Source: Glandiceps talaboti (lineage: Eukaryota; Hemichordata; Enteropneusta; Spengelidae). From it: a DNA stretch of 32,500 nucleotides. Positions 21,718 to 31,364 of this stretch are shown here, one piece after another. Both the position numbers and the translations under genes were made by a program. The notes under the pieces were generated by a model. That model had not been told where the DNA came from. It ran no database searches and worked only from the letters and a program-made list of their open reading frames with translations. The stretch lies in assembly GCF_964340395.1 (NCBI RefSeq), contig NC_135557.1:22923725-22956224 (forward strand), read 5' to 3'. Each line of letters starts with the position of its first letter. Position 1 is the first letter of the stretch.

Positions 21718-22754
21718 AGCGTATGACCACTGCAACACATAATGCAAAATACACGGATTTCAATGTATACCAAACCGTCTCCTTCCCATGTTCCCTTCGG
21801 TGAATGCAACAAGAAGATTTTTTCACATTTGTCATTGCTGACAAATACTTACCGTACTGACACATGGGCCCATCGAATCCATCCTGGCATTCGCACACAA
21901 GTTCACTAACGTTACAGTATCCGTCATTTTGACAGCTTGTTGCATTACATCCACCATCTATTAAAAAGAATACAATCATATTGTGACATGGTTATTTCGT
22001 CAAAATGTCTAATCACTTCCAATGGAATTACACACAACTCTTAGTTCACTTCAAACTGAAATTATAATTATATATTAGAAACACGTCAGAAATTTTGTTT
22101 TCTTCAAATTTATACGTTTTTTATAATTTTGTTGTGTAAATCTAAGTAAGGCGCCATCAGTTGAATTTATTGTTAGCCGTCTGCGTGCGGATAGGTTTTT
22201 CGGTAGGTTTAGAAAAAACAAACACATTTCGTTTCGATCAAAATGTCGTATTTTATTTTTTATTGTAAATGAAAAGATCGTACAGATATCTTCAGAACAA
22301 CTACACTTATTTCTAAATAGTTGTTTAAGAAAATCAAACTTTGGATTGTGACATTTATATTTCACCAGTCTAGTAGAATCTGGTACAAACAGAAACTGAA
22401 TCAATAGGGGAGGGATTAATATGACATCCTAGCATTGTGTTTTGTTTCTGTGTTTTTTTCCTTGTTTGTCTGGTCATAGACCCTCCACGTGGAGGGAGGG
22501 TCTAAGGTCTGGTAGGTTTTTGGACAATTCAAGGGTGGCAAACAAAGTATTTAATTGATGGAGCCTAAATAAGCCAATTCTTCTATTACGAAAGAGGAAA
22601 ATCAGACTATGATGGTTTTTTAAAATTTGCACTTTAATGTAAATGAATATTACTTACTTGTCATGTTGGTATCTTGTGCCTTTGACATAACTTCTTTGAA
22701 AATGAATATGAAAACCATGCTCCTCACTGCCATCACAATGCCTGGAATTGCCAT
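15480..22754 (-). CDS. Extracellular EGF + partial CUB protein, 8 exons, 406 aa
   Basis: Minus-strand exons in order: 22754-22658, 21957-21853, 20934-20807, 20448-20352, 19545-19448, 17547-17366, 16757-16610, 15845-15480. Phases 1,1,0,1,0,2,0 agree at all seven junctions and every intron is GT-AG; only the exon 4 donor (CAG|GTTTAA) is weak. Residues 1-25 look like a signal peptide (hydrophobic MVFIFIF). Residues 36-65 are an EGF module with six Cys (TSCQNDGYC, VCECQDGFDGPMC) on a symmetrical phase 1-1 exon. Residues 70-110 are the first half of a CUB domain (SQKYPSKYPFYRQCTYTV). Residues 111-406, with about ten Cys, match nothing I recognise. Eight NxS/T sequons (from residues 30, 37, 48, 79, 239, 249, 266 and 323) support an extracellular location. 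The last 25 residues include a hydrophobic run (LFCVLPIVTFYMAI) that could be a membrane anchor. The first ATG follows an in-frame stop. Function unknown; adhesion or ligand binding is only suggested by the modules. Confidence 0.8.
17616..17814. repeat. Truncated copy of the ATGCAAATTAGC repeat family
   Basis: It shares its first about 190 bases (GCTCCCAAATGAGGGGAAAT, then TGAGACTTCGAAATGTCTTTCTGTACT, then ATATATCCCTTATTGCAA) with the copy starting at 18,388. It breaks off after GCAATTGATA, where a pogo-like end begins. It lies in intron 5 of the EGF/CUB gene. Confidence 0.6.
17815..17862 (+). mobile_element. Possible pogo/Tigger-type terminal sequence
   Basis: ACAATAAAACTCCAATTATC followed by two direct TTATCTGAA-type strings resembles the termini of pogo/Tigger DNA transposons (CAGTA...ATTATCCGAA). 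No inverted partner and no transposase were found, so it would be a single end or a small non-autonomous relic. Confidence 0.3.
18320..18386 (+). mobile_element. SINE/LINE 3' tail
   Basis: TAAAGCGATTTGAGCACGGT followed by TTGGAAAGCGCTATATAAGA and an ATTATTTATAATTATTA tail matches the widespread 3' end shared by L2-type LINEs and the SINEs they mobilise. The body probably begins upstream at about 18,230 (GGCTGCAATGGATTGTATGC), but I cannot place the 5' end or see a tRNA-like head. Confidence 0.6.
18388..19100 (+). repeat. Longer copy of the ATGCAAATTAGC family, tandem units of 110-136 bp
   Basis: TTCATnAATTATGCAAATTAGCA-like strings recur near 18,541, 18,652, 18,785 and 18,921. Each is accompanied by a TATCTTTGTATGGTCAATAT-like string and a TTTCATCAAATTTGG-like string. 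The right end (ATTCTGCACAGACACATAGA) resembles a CAGA-tailed mobile element end. It lies in intron 5 of the EGF/CUB gene. Confidence 0.65.
19945..20215 (+). repeat. Second copy of the 12.9-kb repeat family
   Basis: It starts with AATAACGCCGATGGCGTTGT and GCACAACTGTA, then has two internal units (TTATCTTTGCAAAATA...GGGTGTGATCTTGTTGCTAGG near 20,040 and a shorter one near 20,153). It lies in intron 4 of the EGF/CUB gene. The same left end in both places shows an interspersed family whose internal unit number varies. Confidence 0.7.
20698..20800. repeat. (CA)n-(CAGA)n compound microsatellite
   Basis: A CA run of about 25 units passes into about 12 CAGA units. It ends one base before the minus-strand donor hexamer of exon 3 of the EGF/CUB gene, so its length could affect splicing there. 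Confidence 0.95.
21664..21715. repeat. (GT)n microsatellite in intron 2 of the EGF/CUB gene
   Basis: An uninterrupted GT run of about 26 units lies about 140 bases beyond the EGF exon. On the transcribed minus strand it is a CA run. Confidence 0.95.
22477..22504. repeat. 28-base hairpin around a perfect 16-bp palindrome
   Basis: The core CCCTCCACGTGGAGGG is a perfect palindrome containing the E-box CACGTG. The outer arms TAGACCCTCC and GGAGGGTCTA also pair, giving two overlapping ways to fold. It lies in intron 1 of the EGF/CUB gene. Confidence 0.8.
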
Positions 22755-22759
22755 TCTTT

Positions 22760-25700
22760 GTGGATGTTCTATGAAATGTTTCTTGATTTACCTGTTGTCT
22801 GTATGAACCAAACGGTAAATGTCAACAAAGTAGCAAGTTTACGTATTAAATGATTTGAAATTTGAGTACTGTTCATACAATGTGATTTTAGTGCCAACTA
22901 AGAGGTCAACAATGGTGTTGAGAAATTTCAACATTTTTCAATTTTATGGTCTAACTTTCATATGATACAACATACATAATAGTAATGGAAGGTGATTATA
23001 CACGCTCTACTAAGTAACAAATTTACATTCGCATTGCACATGCAATAATGTCCATGAAAGATGCCACCATCAAGTTTTCAAATACATAAATAAATTATAT
23101 ATTTCATGAAATTCTGTACAGTACAGGTCGCACTATATTCTTATGAGCTCCTTACAAGGTCATATAAGACATGGTAGTACCTTAAATCCGGGTGATTCTT
23201 AAGTGGTCTGTTCTAATAAGCCTTCCTGAATTCAAGTTGAACAAAATGTTAATGAACTCGAGACAGAATAGTCTTTACGATACTCGGAACAATCAGACAC
23301 GCCAACATCAACCAAGCATTGGAGAAAACCTGCCTTTAAATGTTGTTGATATATATACGACTGTCGCACACGTTGGTTGGAAATTCCCGGAGTAATCACT
23401 GTCTATATTTAGTAGTGACGAGGTTGCTATTACCGAGAAAACGGTGTCAGAGTTGATCATATTGTATTGTCCTTTCACTTAGGCTGGTTGAACTACTAGC
23501 ACGCTAGGTAATTGTATTCAAATGAGGGACAATTCAGTCTCTATTGTCTTGGAACACGTGCATTTGTTGGCCAAAACATACCTGTATCCAGGTTTAAATG
23601 GTTTATGCTAGAAGTTTGCATTGAGGGCAAAATAAGAAACAAACTCTAAATCACAGTTCTTGTTACTTTCAAAGAATCTGAACTGGCAATTGAACAAATT
23701 AAATCACTAACTTTACAAACAAGTAAACAAACGAGTAAACAAACAAATGAGCACAACTAAAAATACATCGAGACATATCAGGACAGTTAATGGCTAAATT
23801 TGGATTCGGATTGAAATTTAGGTATGGCAGTATGGAAAACAGCTGACTAGCAGAAGTATAGGACGAGTTGAAGAATGAAATAATAATCCTGTGTAATCTC
23901 CATGGTTACATGGAATAAGGAAATAATGTGAAAACCTAAGATTGAAATCCCGGCCTCTATTAATACATTGATACCAATCATAGCATTGTATTTTATGTTT
24001 TAAAAAGCAGTTTATTGTTGAATGTGTTCAAGTGAACTGGTATTATATAAATTATGTTTACGACAGATTCTATTGTTATGTTAGGCAGGAAGGGTCACGA
24101 CTCTATCAATACAGGTTAAAGTCTGGGACGGTATACAACTGGCAATGGTTAGAGATCACCCAACGGTCAGAGGTCATCTTTAGTAAGTCTGGCTAAGAAC
24201 AAAACTCGTTTCATCGAGTGAACAAAGCTAGAGGCTCGATCGGTAACGCTTATGGCTTGGCCTGTGTTGGTTTGTGAAATTTGTTAGTCATACATGTACC
24301 ATTACATTAGTTGAACGTTTTGATATGTGAAGCTTTCTTCGTCTTCGATCGCAGACTATCTTTCCAGTTTCTCAATTTAGAAAATAAATAATTTGTGTCT
24401 ATCTTGGTAAGTTTACAGCAGGGTGTCTGCATTCATACAGCGAAAACAGGGAGTGTTCAACAGAAGACTGTACATACTGATCCACATCTAGTTGTTTTTG
24501 TTGTTTACCTGGCTAGATAATAACACTTTTATTGCTGAACACAGGATTGCGACTGAAGTGTTTTGTTTACATACATTAAGATTTTTTAAATTTCCTCAAT
24601 AAGTAAAACTAAGTGAAACTAAGTCTTTCAAAATGATCAACTTTGATTATAAATGTATAATGTTAGTCACCCCCCCCCCGGTTTCTGGTCAGCGCGCGCA
24701 TCACTTAAATACCCTCTCATTGGTCTTTATCTTTCGTGTTTTTCCAGCCCATGCAGTCTGCAGATCTGGGAGAAAACACAAAAATAACCTCCCTACTTCA
24801 GTGAAGACAACTGCAGAGCCAATCATGAACAAGCAAATGACATCTACCCCACATTGCTCTAAAGTAGTAAATAAAAAGAACAGAAACTGGCATAGATAGT
24901 AGATTGAGTGTGACAGGTTTGTTGAGAATAAAATCGCGCTGTCGCACCATTTTAGACAACCTATATCCTGACCGAAAACATTTTTTTGCATAATATATAG
25001 TCTTTTGGTGGACATGAGCAACGCATTTATCTGTAGCGTTTCGGCTCACTACAACTCAGAGTCAACAAAACTTCGAGGAGTTTCCAATACTCCACACTTC
25101 GATAAATATTCTTATTAAAACTAAAATTTTCTCCATAGATAAATCATCAATAATATTCTTTCTGCTTGTACGCGACCGTTGAGATGTAAAACAGCATCAC
25201 TGAAATGGTAGTGGTAAGTAAATAGATTTCAAAAAGTGTTCATCGTCAAACTAAATCGAGCATACAATTTTTATTTCTTACACATTTCTCTGTACACACA
25301 GTAAAAATTTGCTGATCATGAATAGAAATGAATTCGAGGAATAAAATAATGTCAATCTTTAGCAAATCTCTACTACCGTATGATTAATGAGTTGTTTGTC
25401 CTTCAAAAGTCTTGAACATGTAATGTAGTTCACATGCGAACTGCTTCGGACTGCATCAGCGTCCGATACGTGATATCTCCAATCGCATGGCAGCTGTTCG
25501 GTCCCCGTTGAAGGTTTCACTGCTACAACGTTTGTCAAAGTCTCTATCGCTGTCTACTTATTCACAATTCCACGTTTTGAAACACAATCCCTCCTTCTGA
25601 GATGTCTTAGTCCATCACTGCAATATTTTACAAGTTCTAATTCGAGTTGAATTCCCACCATTGTAACTTAATCATTAAAGTTTCCTTTCGAAAAGTTATC

Positions 25701-25780
25701 GAGTCATCGATTTGCCACTCACCCAGCGGCGTTGTTTTTTTCTTCTTCTCAAAGGTTGTCAATTATTCTTCATAAAGTTT
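22760..25780. other. Upstream flank of the EGF/CUB gene; no further gene supported
   Basis: This holds the unlocated promoter of the minus-strand gene. Open frames at 23192-23395, 24633-24899 (plus) and 24701-25021, 24798-25049 (minus) have no recognised motif. An AAAC-rich tract lies at about 23,718-23,748 and a short C run at about 24,671-24,679. No RNA gene or transposon protein was seen. Confidence 0.45.
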
Positions 25781-25821
25781 AAATTTGTCTCATTACGCAC
25801 ACAATGGTCCATCTAGTCCAA

Positions 25822-26431
25822 GGCCGGTTCTTCCACCAATGTAACAAACTGGGGGTTACCTCTACTGTTAACGTAACCCTCCTTCAATGTTACTCTCTCT
25901 CTCTCTCTACTCTGTACACGGGATCGACTTGGACTTTTAGGGAATTAGCTCAGACTACACACAATGTTCATAGTTAACCTGGATCATTTGAAAGTGGCCA
26001 CGGAGCAGATCGAAGCTCCTGACCTCGGACCGTCTCTTCCAAAGAATCAATCCATAATTTTATTTCATTAAATTCTTATAAACGTAAAATATACAATACT
26101 CAAATGATTGGGTGATAAAATAATCAGCACCATAAATGACTAAAACGGAAGTATTGCCGTCGCCTTAATTCAATGCAAATGATATTGACAAATATGAAAA
26201 CTAGCCAAACAATGTGATCACGTCATTGATCTTCCAACTGTCTGTAATTAGTCATTATGTGACATCAACGATCTTTTAATAACTTAATGTTGCCATCTCA
26301 GAAGAATACTATTCGCGAAATGCAAACATTTGTTCTAAGTATTAATTCATGACGGCTGAGAGTTCAGGGTGACCTCGCAAAACATCAAAACTTAGCGAAT
26401 ATTAAAAAGTTGTATTCTCTCATCCGTAACA
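25822..26431 (-). mobile_element. Possible LTR and primer-binding site (minus orientation)
   Basis: On the minus strand, GTTTGTTACA ends at 25840 with CA. One T follows, then TGGTGGAAGAACCGGCC at 25838-25822, which has the TGG start of a retroelement primer-binding site. Upstream on that strand are AATAAA (about 26,060) and an AG repeat, plausible for an LTR. A candidate LTR start, TGTTACGG, lies at 26431 where the minisatellite begins. No gag or pol and no second LTR were seen, so this is at most a solo LTR with leader. Confidence 0.3.
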
Positions 26432-26830
26432 CATGTTGTACAAGGCCTACCAACCAACACTGTAATATACAACATGTTTTGCTAGGCCTACCAACCAACA
26501 ATGTAATATACAGCATGTTGTGCTAGGCCTACTAACAAACACTGTAATATACAATATGTTGTGCTAGGCCTACCAACAAACACTGTAATATACAACATGT
26601 TGTGCTAGGCCTACCAACCAACACTGTAATATATACAACATGTTATGCCAGGCCTACCAACAAACACTGTAATATACAACATGTTGTGCTAGGCCTACCA
26701 ACAAACACTGTAATGTACAACATGTTGTGCTAGGCCTACTGACCAACAATGTAATATACAACATGTTGTGCTAGGCCTACCAACAAACACTGTAATATAC
26801 AACATGTTGTGCTAGGCCTATCTACCAGCA
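26431..26830. repeat. 41-bp minisatellite, about 10 units, two palindromes per unit
   Basis: Units start near 26,431, 26,471, 26,512, 26,553, 26,594, 26,637, 26,678, 26,719, 26,760 and 26,801 (the last partial). The unit contains the palindromes ACAACATGTTGT and TAGGCCTA, then CCAACAAACACTGTAATA. Variation is limited: CCAACCAAC/CCAACAAAC alternation, single substitutions and one 2-bp insertion. Confidence 0.95.
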
Positions 26831-26963
26831 CTCCAAAGAGAAAATACCAGTTAGGGTTGTAGAACACGATATATCTTCATTTGATACAACAGTACATATA
26901 CAGTCCTTGAACGACTTCATCTACAATGTACAAGGTCTTGGTGGTTAATGCTGTATAGCGCCC

Positions 26964-27172
26964 TCAACCTTCTTTCATGGTAGATTCTACTGTTTCCATG
27001 AATTTGGCCAGGTTGACATGCTGTCAGAGAGACCACCGACATCATGGGTACCCAGACCACCGACATCATGGGTACCCAGTGTACTTGTGCTTTATTCTAC
27101 ACATTAAAACCATTCTGGGTGAAAGTCCATCTTCTCAGGACGTAAGGCAATTCTAGTCATGAATCCAAAAGC
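26964..27172 (-). pseudogene. Broken PCBD/DCoH exon (pterin-4a-carbinolamine dehydratase)
   Basis: PCBD is a pterin recycling dehydratase and HNF1 dimerisation cofactor. After a minus-strand acceptor (TTTTTACAG), codons read [22 protein letters not shown], the hallmark C-terminal half of PCBD. The remaining codons continue as NVxNKAQ, TLGTHDVGGL, SDS and VNLAKFMETVESTMKEG to a TGA at 26966-26964, but only across breaks: an extra T after HPEWF, TAG where Tyr is expected, one base missing before TL, a 24-bp in-frame duplication of GTHDVGGL (27031-27078) and one base missing after SDS. The family's first active-site His of DHHPEW is Phe here. No upstream PCBD exon was found. It is probably a decayed duplicate exon; assembly errors could not easily explain the stop plus the duplication. 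Confidence 0.8.
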
Positions 27173-27420
27173 CTGTAAAAACAACACAACTAAACAAAAG
27201 TTATTGATGAGACAAACTGTTGGGAGCTGTGCTGATTACTGGGCATTGACTACTCTAGTAGTAATGATGTGACAGCTTTGACTAAACAACAGCATCTACC
27301 ATAAAAGAAGATTGATGGCGCTATATAACATCAACCTCTCAAACCATTGAGATGGTATACAGTTCCACACCACTTCAAATGAACTGCACAGTCGCAGTTG
27401 AAATGACCCCGTTAACTTGA
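27173..27420. other. Spacer between the PCBD exon and the tandem duplication
   Basis: On the minus strand this would be the end of the intron before the broken PCBD exon. No earlier PCBD exon or other feature was found. Confidence 0.4.
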
Positions 27421-28152
27421 AATCTGCGCAGGCGTGCACCATGGAATGACATCACATTCTTATCCCATTCACATATTTGCATAGCCTGCAGGTCCACAGC
27501 TAGCTCAACTGATAGCAAACTTAACTGTGTGATGCAGTCACCAAAACATGCTCTCATCTTCACAGTTATAATCCCAAACCACATAATCTAGAAATCGATA
27601 GCATATCTAATTTCGAAAAGTTGTACATCAGAGGTGTTTTGGGGGACTCGCATATTTTCCTTTGAATTTTCAGTGGTCCAGAACTGGGTACTTTTAACTA
27701 TTCTCGCTTTAGTTTACTAAATTAAATACACAGCAAAACTACTAGAATTACGATATATTACTTAATACGAACTAAACTAAAGTTGGAAAATGGTAATGAT
27801 GATACTCGCGCCTACCTTCATGTTCAATCACTGTCGCTAATAAGTTCATTATAGTCGACTCGCCTGTACAACGTGGACAGTCCGGACCTACTTGATAAAC
27901 ACTGTCACGATATGATACTTATCGTTAGTTGGATATCTTGCTCCGTATACGTTTCATACTTTAATTTAAAAAAAAACAACCTTCATATCGTTGGAAATAC
28001 AATGATATTTTATGCATTTATTTCTTTTAAAGTGACAAACTACTTTTGCCGTTGAAACGGCAATCATAATTATGTTTGAATAAAATACTAGGTATCAAGC
28101 TGTCCATGCCTGGTGCGCGGTCGTCCGTGTATACACATGATGACACTTGACA

Positions 28153-28272
28153 AGACATAAATAAACAAGCATAACTAGGTCCAAGACAACTTCCCATAGC
28201 AACGCCGCGTTTCTGCACAAAATACCTGTCATTAAAGGTAAAATAATTACAGGTGAGAACAAGTTCAGCCAA
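28153..28272 (-). pseudogene. Penelope-like reverse transcriptase fragment (motif B region)
   Basis: Forty codons on the minus strand read LAELVLTCNYFTFNDRYF then VQKRGVAMGSCLGPSYACLF. The pattern FN..Y..Q..G.AMG....PSYA.LFM is the motif 4/5 region of canonical Penelope-like RTs. It is a different lineage from the fossil at 3.3-4.2 kb, whose equivalent region reads differently. It lies only in the segment unique to copy 1. Confidence 0.75.
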
Positions 28273-28274
28273 TC

Positions 28275-28321
28275 TACATACATACATAAATACATACATA
28301 CATATGAATGTATGTATGTAT
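28275..28321. repeat. CATA/TATG inverted repeat
   Basis: CATACATA units (with one AAAT interruption) are followed, around CATATGAATG, by TATGTATG units. This is an interrupted inverted repeat able to form a hairpin. It adjoins the RT fragment inside the copy 1-specific segment. Confidence 0.85.
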
Positions 28322-28503
28322 GGATTCCAACTTGGATTCCTTTAAGAAGCCAATGTCTCCCTTCATTAGTGGTACAGTGATTTTTAGTAATATATATTTT
28401 TAATATAGTCAATTCTAATGTAACAAGTAAAGCAATACAAGTTGGCGGAAAGTACTACAATGAGGTAGCGGAGTGACGAAATGGGGCCGGGGAATTTGTC
28501 CAC

Positions 28504-28797
28504 AAAGTGTTTGATGATGTGCGGAGATTTCTAAAGGGTATAGGAAGTGGGAGTAGGTACAACCTCGCATTTCCCTTGCAGATACACGTTCCAATGGAAG
28601 CACCTCCGACTTCTCAAATCACGAATATCTCTAAAGTCGCATTCATCTACACAATGAGATACGACTTCTTTATTTCTCTATACAACAAAGTAGGCTGGTG
28701 CTGCGAAGCAAAAATTATTGTTTTACAGTTTCTTTCTAGATCACAACTAGTCAATACTTCTCGTCTCTACATGTGTTATCAAAATAGGTATACCTAA
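28504..28797 (+). other. Open frame shared by both duplication copies (copy 1)
   Basis: About 97 codons are open, including MEAPPTSQITNISKVAFIYT and SRLYMCYQNRYT before the stop. The partner at 31365-31652 keeps the frame open with an in-frame 6-base deletion (NISK to NK) and one Ser-to-Arg change. No family is recognised and no good start codon leads it, so it may be open simply because the copies are young. Confidence 0.25.
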
Positions 28798-29008
28798 GTA
28801 TCGTGCCATCATCAGATGTACATTTTGTTGATATTTCTCATGTGTTATCAACTTATAAATTAGATAATATTTATCTATCTTTTTTTTCTTTTATCGCTTA
28901 TAAATTTGAAAATAGAGCAAAATTAAGTCAACTTTGATAAACACCCAAAAAATTACATATGTGTGAAGTTAGTCGCAATTACCAGATGTTTGTTTATATT
29001 TCTGATAC

Positions 29009-29019
29009 ATGTATGTATG

Positions 29020-29053
<34 letters not shown>

Positions 29054-29375
29054 TGTATGTATGTATGTATGTATGTATGTATGTATGTATGTATGTGTGT
29101 GTGTATGTATGCATGCATGCATGCGTGCGTGCGTATGTATGTATGTAAGTGTGTGTGTGAGTTTGTGTGTGTATGTATGTATGTATGTATGTATGTATGT
29201 ATGTATGTATGTATGTATGTATGTATGTATGTGTTTATGTATGCATACATGCATGCGTGCGTGTGTATGTATGTATGTGTGTGTGTGTGTGTTTGTGTGC
29301 ATGTATGTATGTATGTATGTATGTATGTATGTATGTATGTATGTATGTATGTATGTATGTATGTATGTATGCATG
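29009..29375. repeat. Compound (TATG)n tract with higher-order duplication (copy 1)
   Basis: Three TATG blocks are separated by two related interruptions of the order TGTGTG, GCATGCATG, CGTGCGTG, GTGTGAGTTTGTG. Copy 2 has two blocks and one interruption, so copy 1 gained one block-plus-interruption unit of roughly 165 bases, or copy 2 lost it. Confidence 0.95.
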
Positions 29376-30553
29376 TGGAATTAGGGAATATATTCCTCGT
29401 AATAAATGAAAGCTACGTAGTTGTAATATGTGGTCAGAGTTGAGCAGCTGGTTGTCCCATTATATTCATAATGACTGATTATATCATAAGAACAATATAC
29501 AGTCTATATATTACATAGCCTGTAATAGACCTTGTCCCTGAATGCGGTAGGCCTGGAAAATAAAAAGAGCTGTTCAACTGGCCCGACCTACCAATGTTTA
29601 TAGCATTTCATTTTTATTTGGTGATGACCAATATCCCCTCTTACACATGTCAGTAGAATGGCTACTTGAGTACTATGCACACTTTCTTTCAAAATTATTA
29701 AAAGGGATTTCTTTATATTTTGTGGACAATACATGTTACCATAGACATTTGCTTAAATTCCAAATTATATAAATATCTTATACACAGGTTTACTTGGCTC
29801 TGATGCATACTAGAGTGAATTTAGATTAAACTAATCTGCGCAATTGTGCACCAAGGAATGACATCACATTCTTGTCCCACTCACCAATTTGCATAGCCTG
29901 CTAGCCAGCTGGCTCAACTGATAGCAAACCGAACCGTGTGATGCAGTCACCAAAACATGCTCTCATCTTCACAGTTATCATCCCAAACCACATAATCTAG
30001 AAATCGATAGCATATCTAATTTCGAAAAGTTGTACATCAGAGGTGTTTTGGGGGACTCGCATATTTTCCTTTTAATTTTCAGTGGTCCAGAACTGGGTAC
30101 TTTTAACTATTCTCGCTTTAGTTTACTAAATTAAATACACAGCAAAACTACCAGAATTACGATATATTACTTAATACGAACTAAACTAAAGTTGGAAAAT
30201 GGTAATGATGATACTCGCGCCTACCTTCATGTTCAATCACTGTCGCTAATAAGTTCATTATAGTCGACTAGTCTGTACAACGTGGGCAGTCCGGACCTAC
30301 TTGATAAACACTGTCACGATATGATACTTATCGTTAGTTGGATATCTTGCTCCGTATACGTTTCATACTTTAATTTTAAAAAAAACCTTCATTTCATTGG
30401 AAATACAATGATAATTTATGCATTTATTTCTTTTAAAGTGACAAACTATTTTTGTCGTTGAAACGGCAACCATAATTATGTTTGAATAAATTGCTAGGTA
30501 TCAAGCTGTCCATGCCTGGTGCGCGGTCGTACATGTATACACATGATGACACT

Positions 30554-31231
30554 AAAAAGTATTCCCCATTTCCCCATTGTCCAATCTTCGTGTAATATAT
30601 ATTAATGGAAAGCTGACTGCCCATTCTACAACCTAACAAAAAATATATATTTGAAGACAAAAATATGTCGAGAAAAGCACTATCAAATGAGAAAAATAAT
30701 TACTTGATGATCAAGTGACAGAAAACAGGAAATTTCAGCATATGGCAAGTAATATTTTGATTGTTCATATCTGATGAACGCTTGTTGAATCTAACAAGCG
30801 GGAAATCACCAGATTTATAGAGCTGTCCATCATTGAGATGTTTACGTTCTAACAAAGTCCAAGATATATCTCTAGAGCTATAAACGTAAGCAGAAATGTA
30901 CCCATAGTAGAACCTTCCTCGAGCCAAGTTCGTGACTTCCGTATTATCTCATTAATATTTATAAGTTTAGAAATCCTCCAACTGTGGAGAGTTTGTAACC
31001 TCCCGTTTCGGAGTGGCGTGGAATTGGTATAGTTAATGTAGTTCAGAATCAAATTTGTAGACCTTGTATAGAAAAGTTGTTGTTAATATCAGCAAAGTTC
31101 TGAAACTTCAAGAGAAAATCAGTGTATACTAAAAATTAGATTATCACGTACGTACGTACGTACGTACGTATGTACGTACGTATGTATGTATGTATGTATG
31201 TATGTATGTATGTATGTATGTATGTATGTAT
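30554..31231. other. Segment unique to duplication copy 2
   Basis: It begins after the shared string CATGATGACACT and ends where GTGGTACAG resumes the shared sequence. Its right edge is an (ACGT)n-(TATG)n tract at about 31147-31232. Minus-strand open frames at 30700-30927 and 30849-31052 overlap; phrases such as SRTWLEEGSTMGT look protein-like but I recognise no family. Confidence 0.7.
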
Positions 31232-31232
31232 G
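31147..31232. repeat. (ACGT)n-(TATG)n tract
   Basis: About eight ACGT-type units, fully self-complementary and therefore able to extrude as a cruciform, pass into a TATG run. It forms the right edge of the segment found only in copy 2. Confidence 0.95.
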
Positions 31233-31364
31233 TGGTACAGTAATTTTTAGTAATATGTTGTTTTTTTTAATATAGTGAATTCTAATTTAACAATTAAAGC
31301 AATACAATTTGGCGGAAAGTACTACAATGAGGTAGCGGAGTGACGAAATGAGGTATCGGTCCAC

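Larger units (their letters stand above)
27421..29832 (+). repeat. Tandem duplication, copy 1 (about 2.41 kb)
   Basis: It begins with AATCTGCGCAGGCGTGCACC and is followed directly at 29833 by the start of copy 2. The copies are near-identical by eye in three blocks: 27421-28146, 28369 to the TATG tract, and about 29376-29809. Differences are scattered substitutions and small indels, a 222-bp segment unique to this copy (28147-28368) and a longer TATG tract with one extra internal block. No intact gene of known type is included. Confidence 0.9.

Noticed and set aside
24701-25021. 106-codon minus-strand open frame tested as retroelement gag/pol inside the possible LTR element
   Set aside because: Contains no protease, RT, zinc-knuckle or integrase motif; composition is hydrophobic and random-looking.
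27375-27584. 69-codon minus-strand frame tested as an upstream PCBD exon
   Set aside because: Does not contain the GRDAI/F.F.DFN pattern expected just before AFGFMTR, and overlaps the start of the tandem duplication.
30700-31052. Overlapping minus-strand frames in the copy 2 core tested as Penelope-like RT
   Set aside because: No FD.V.FYPS, AMG...PSYA or YxDD motif is present, so no RT call is justified.
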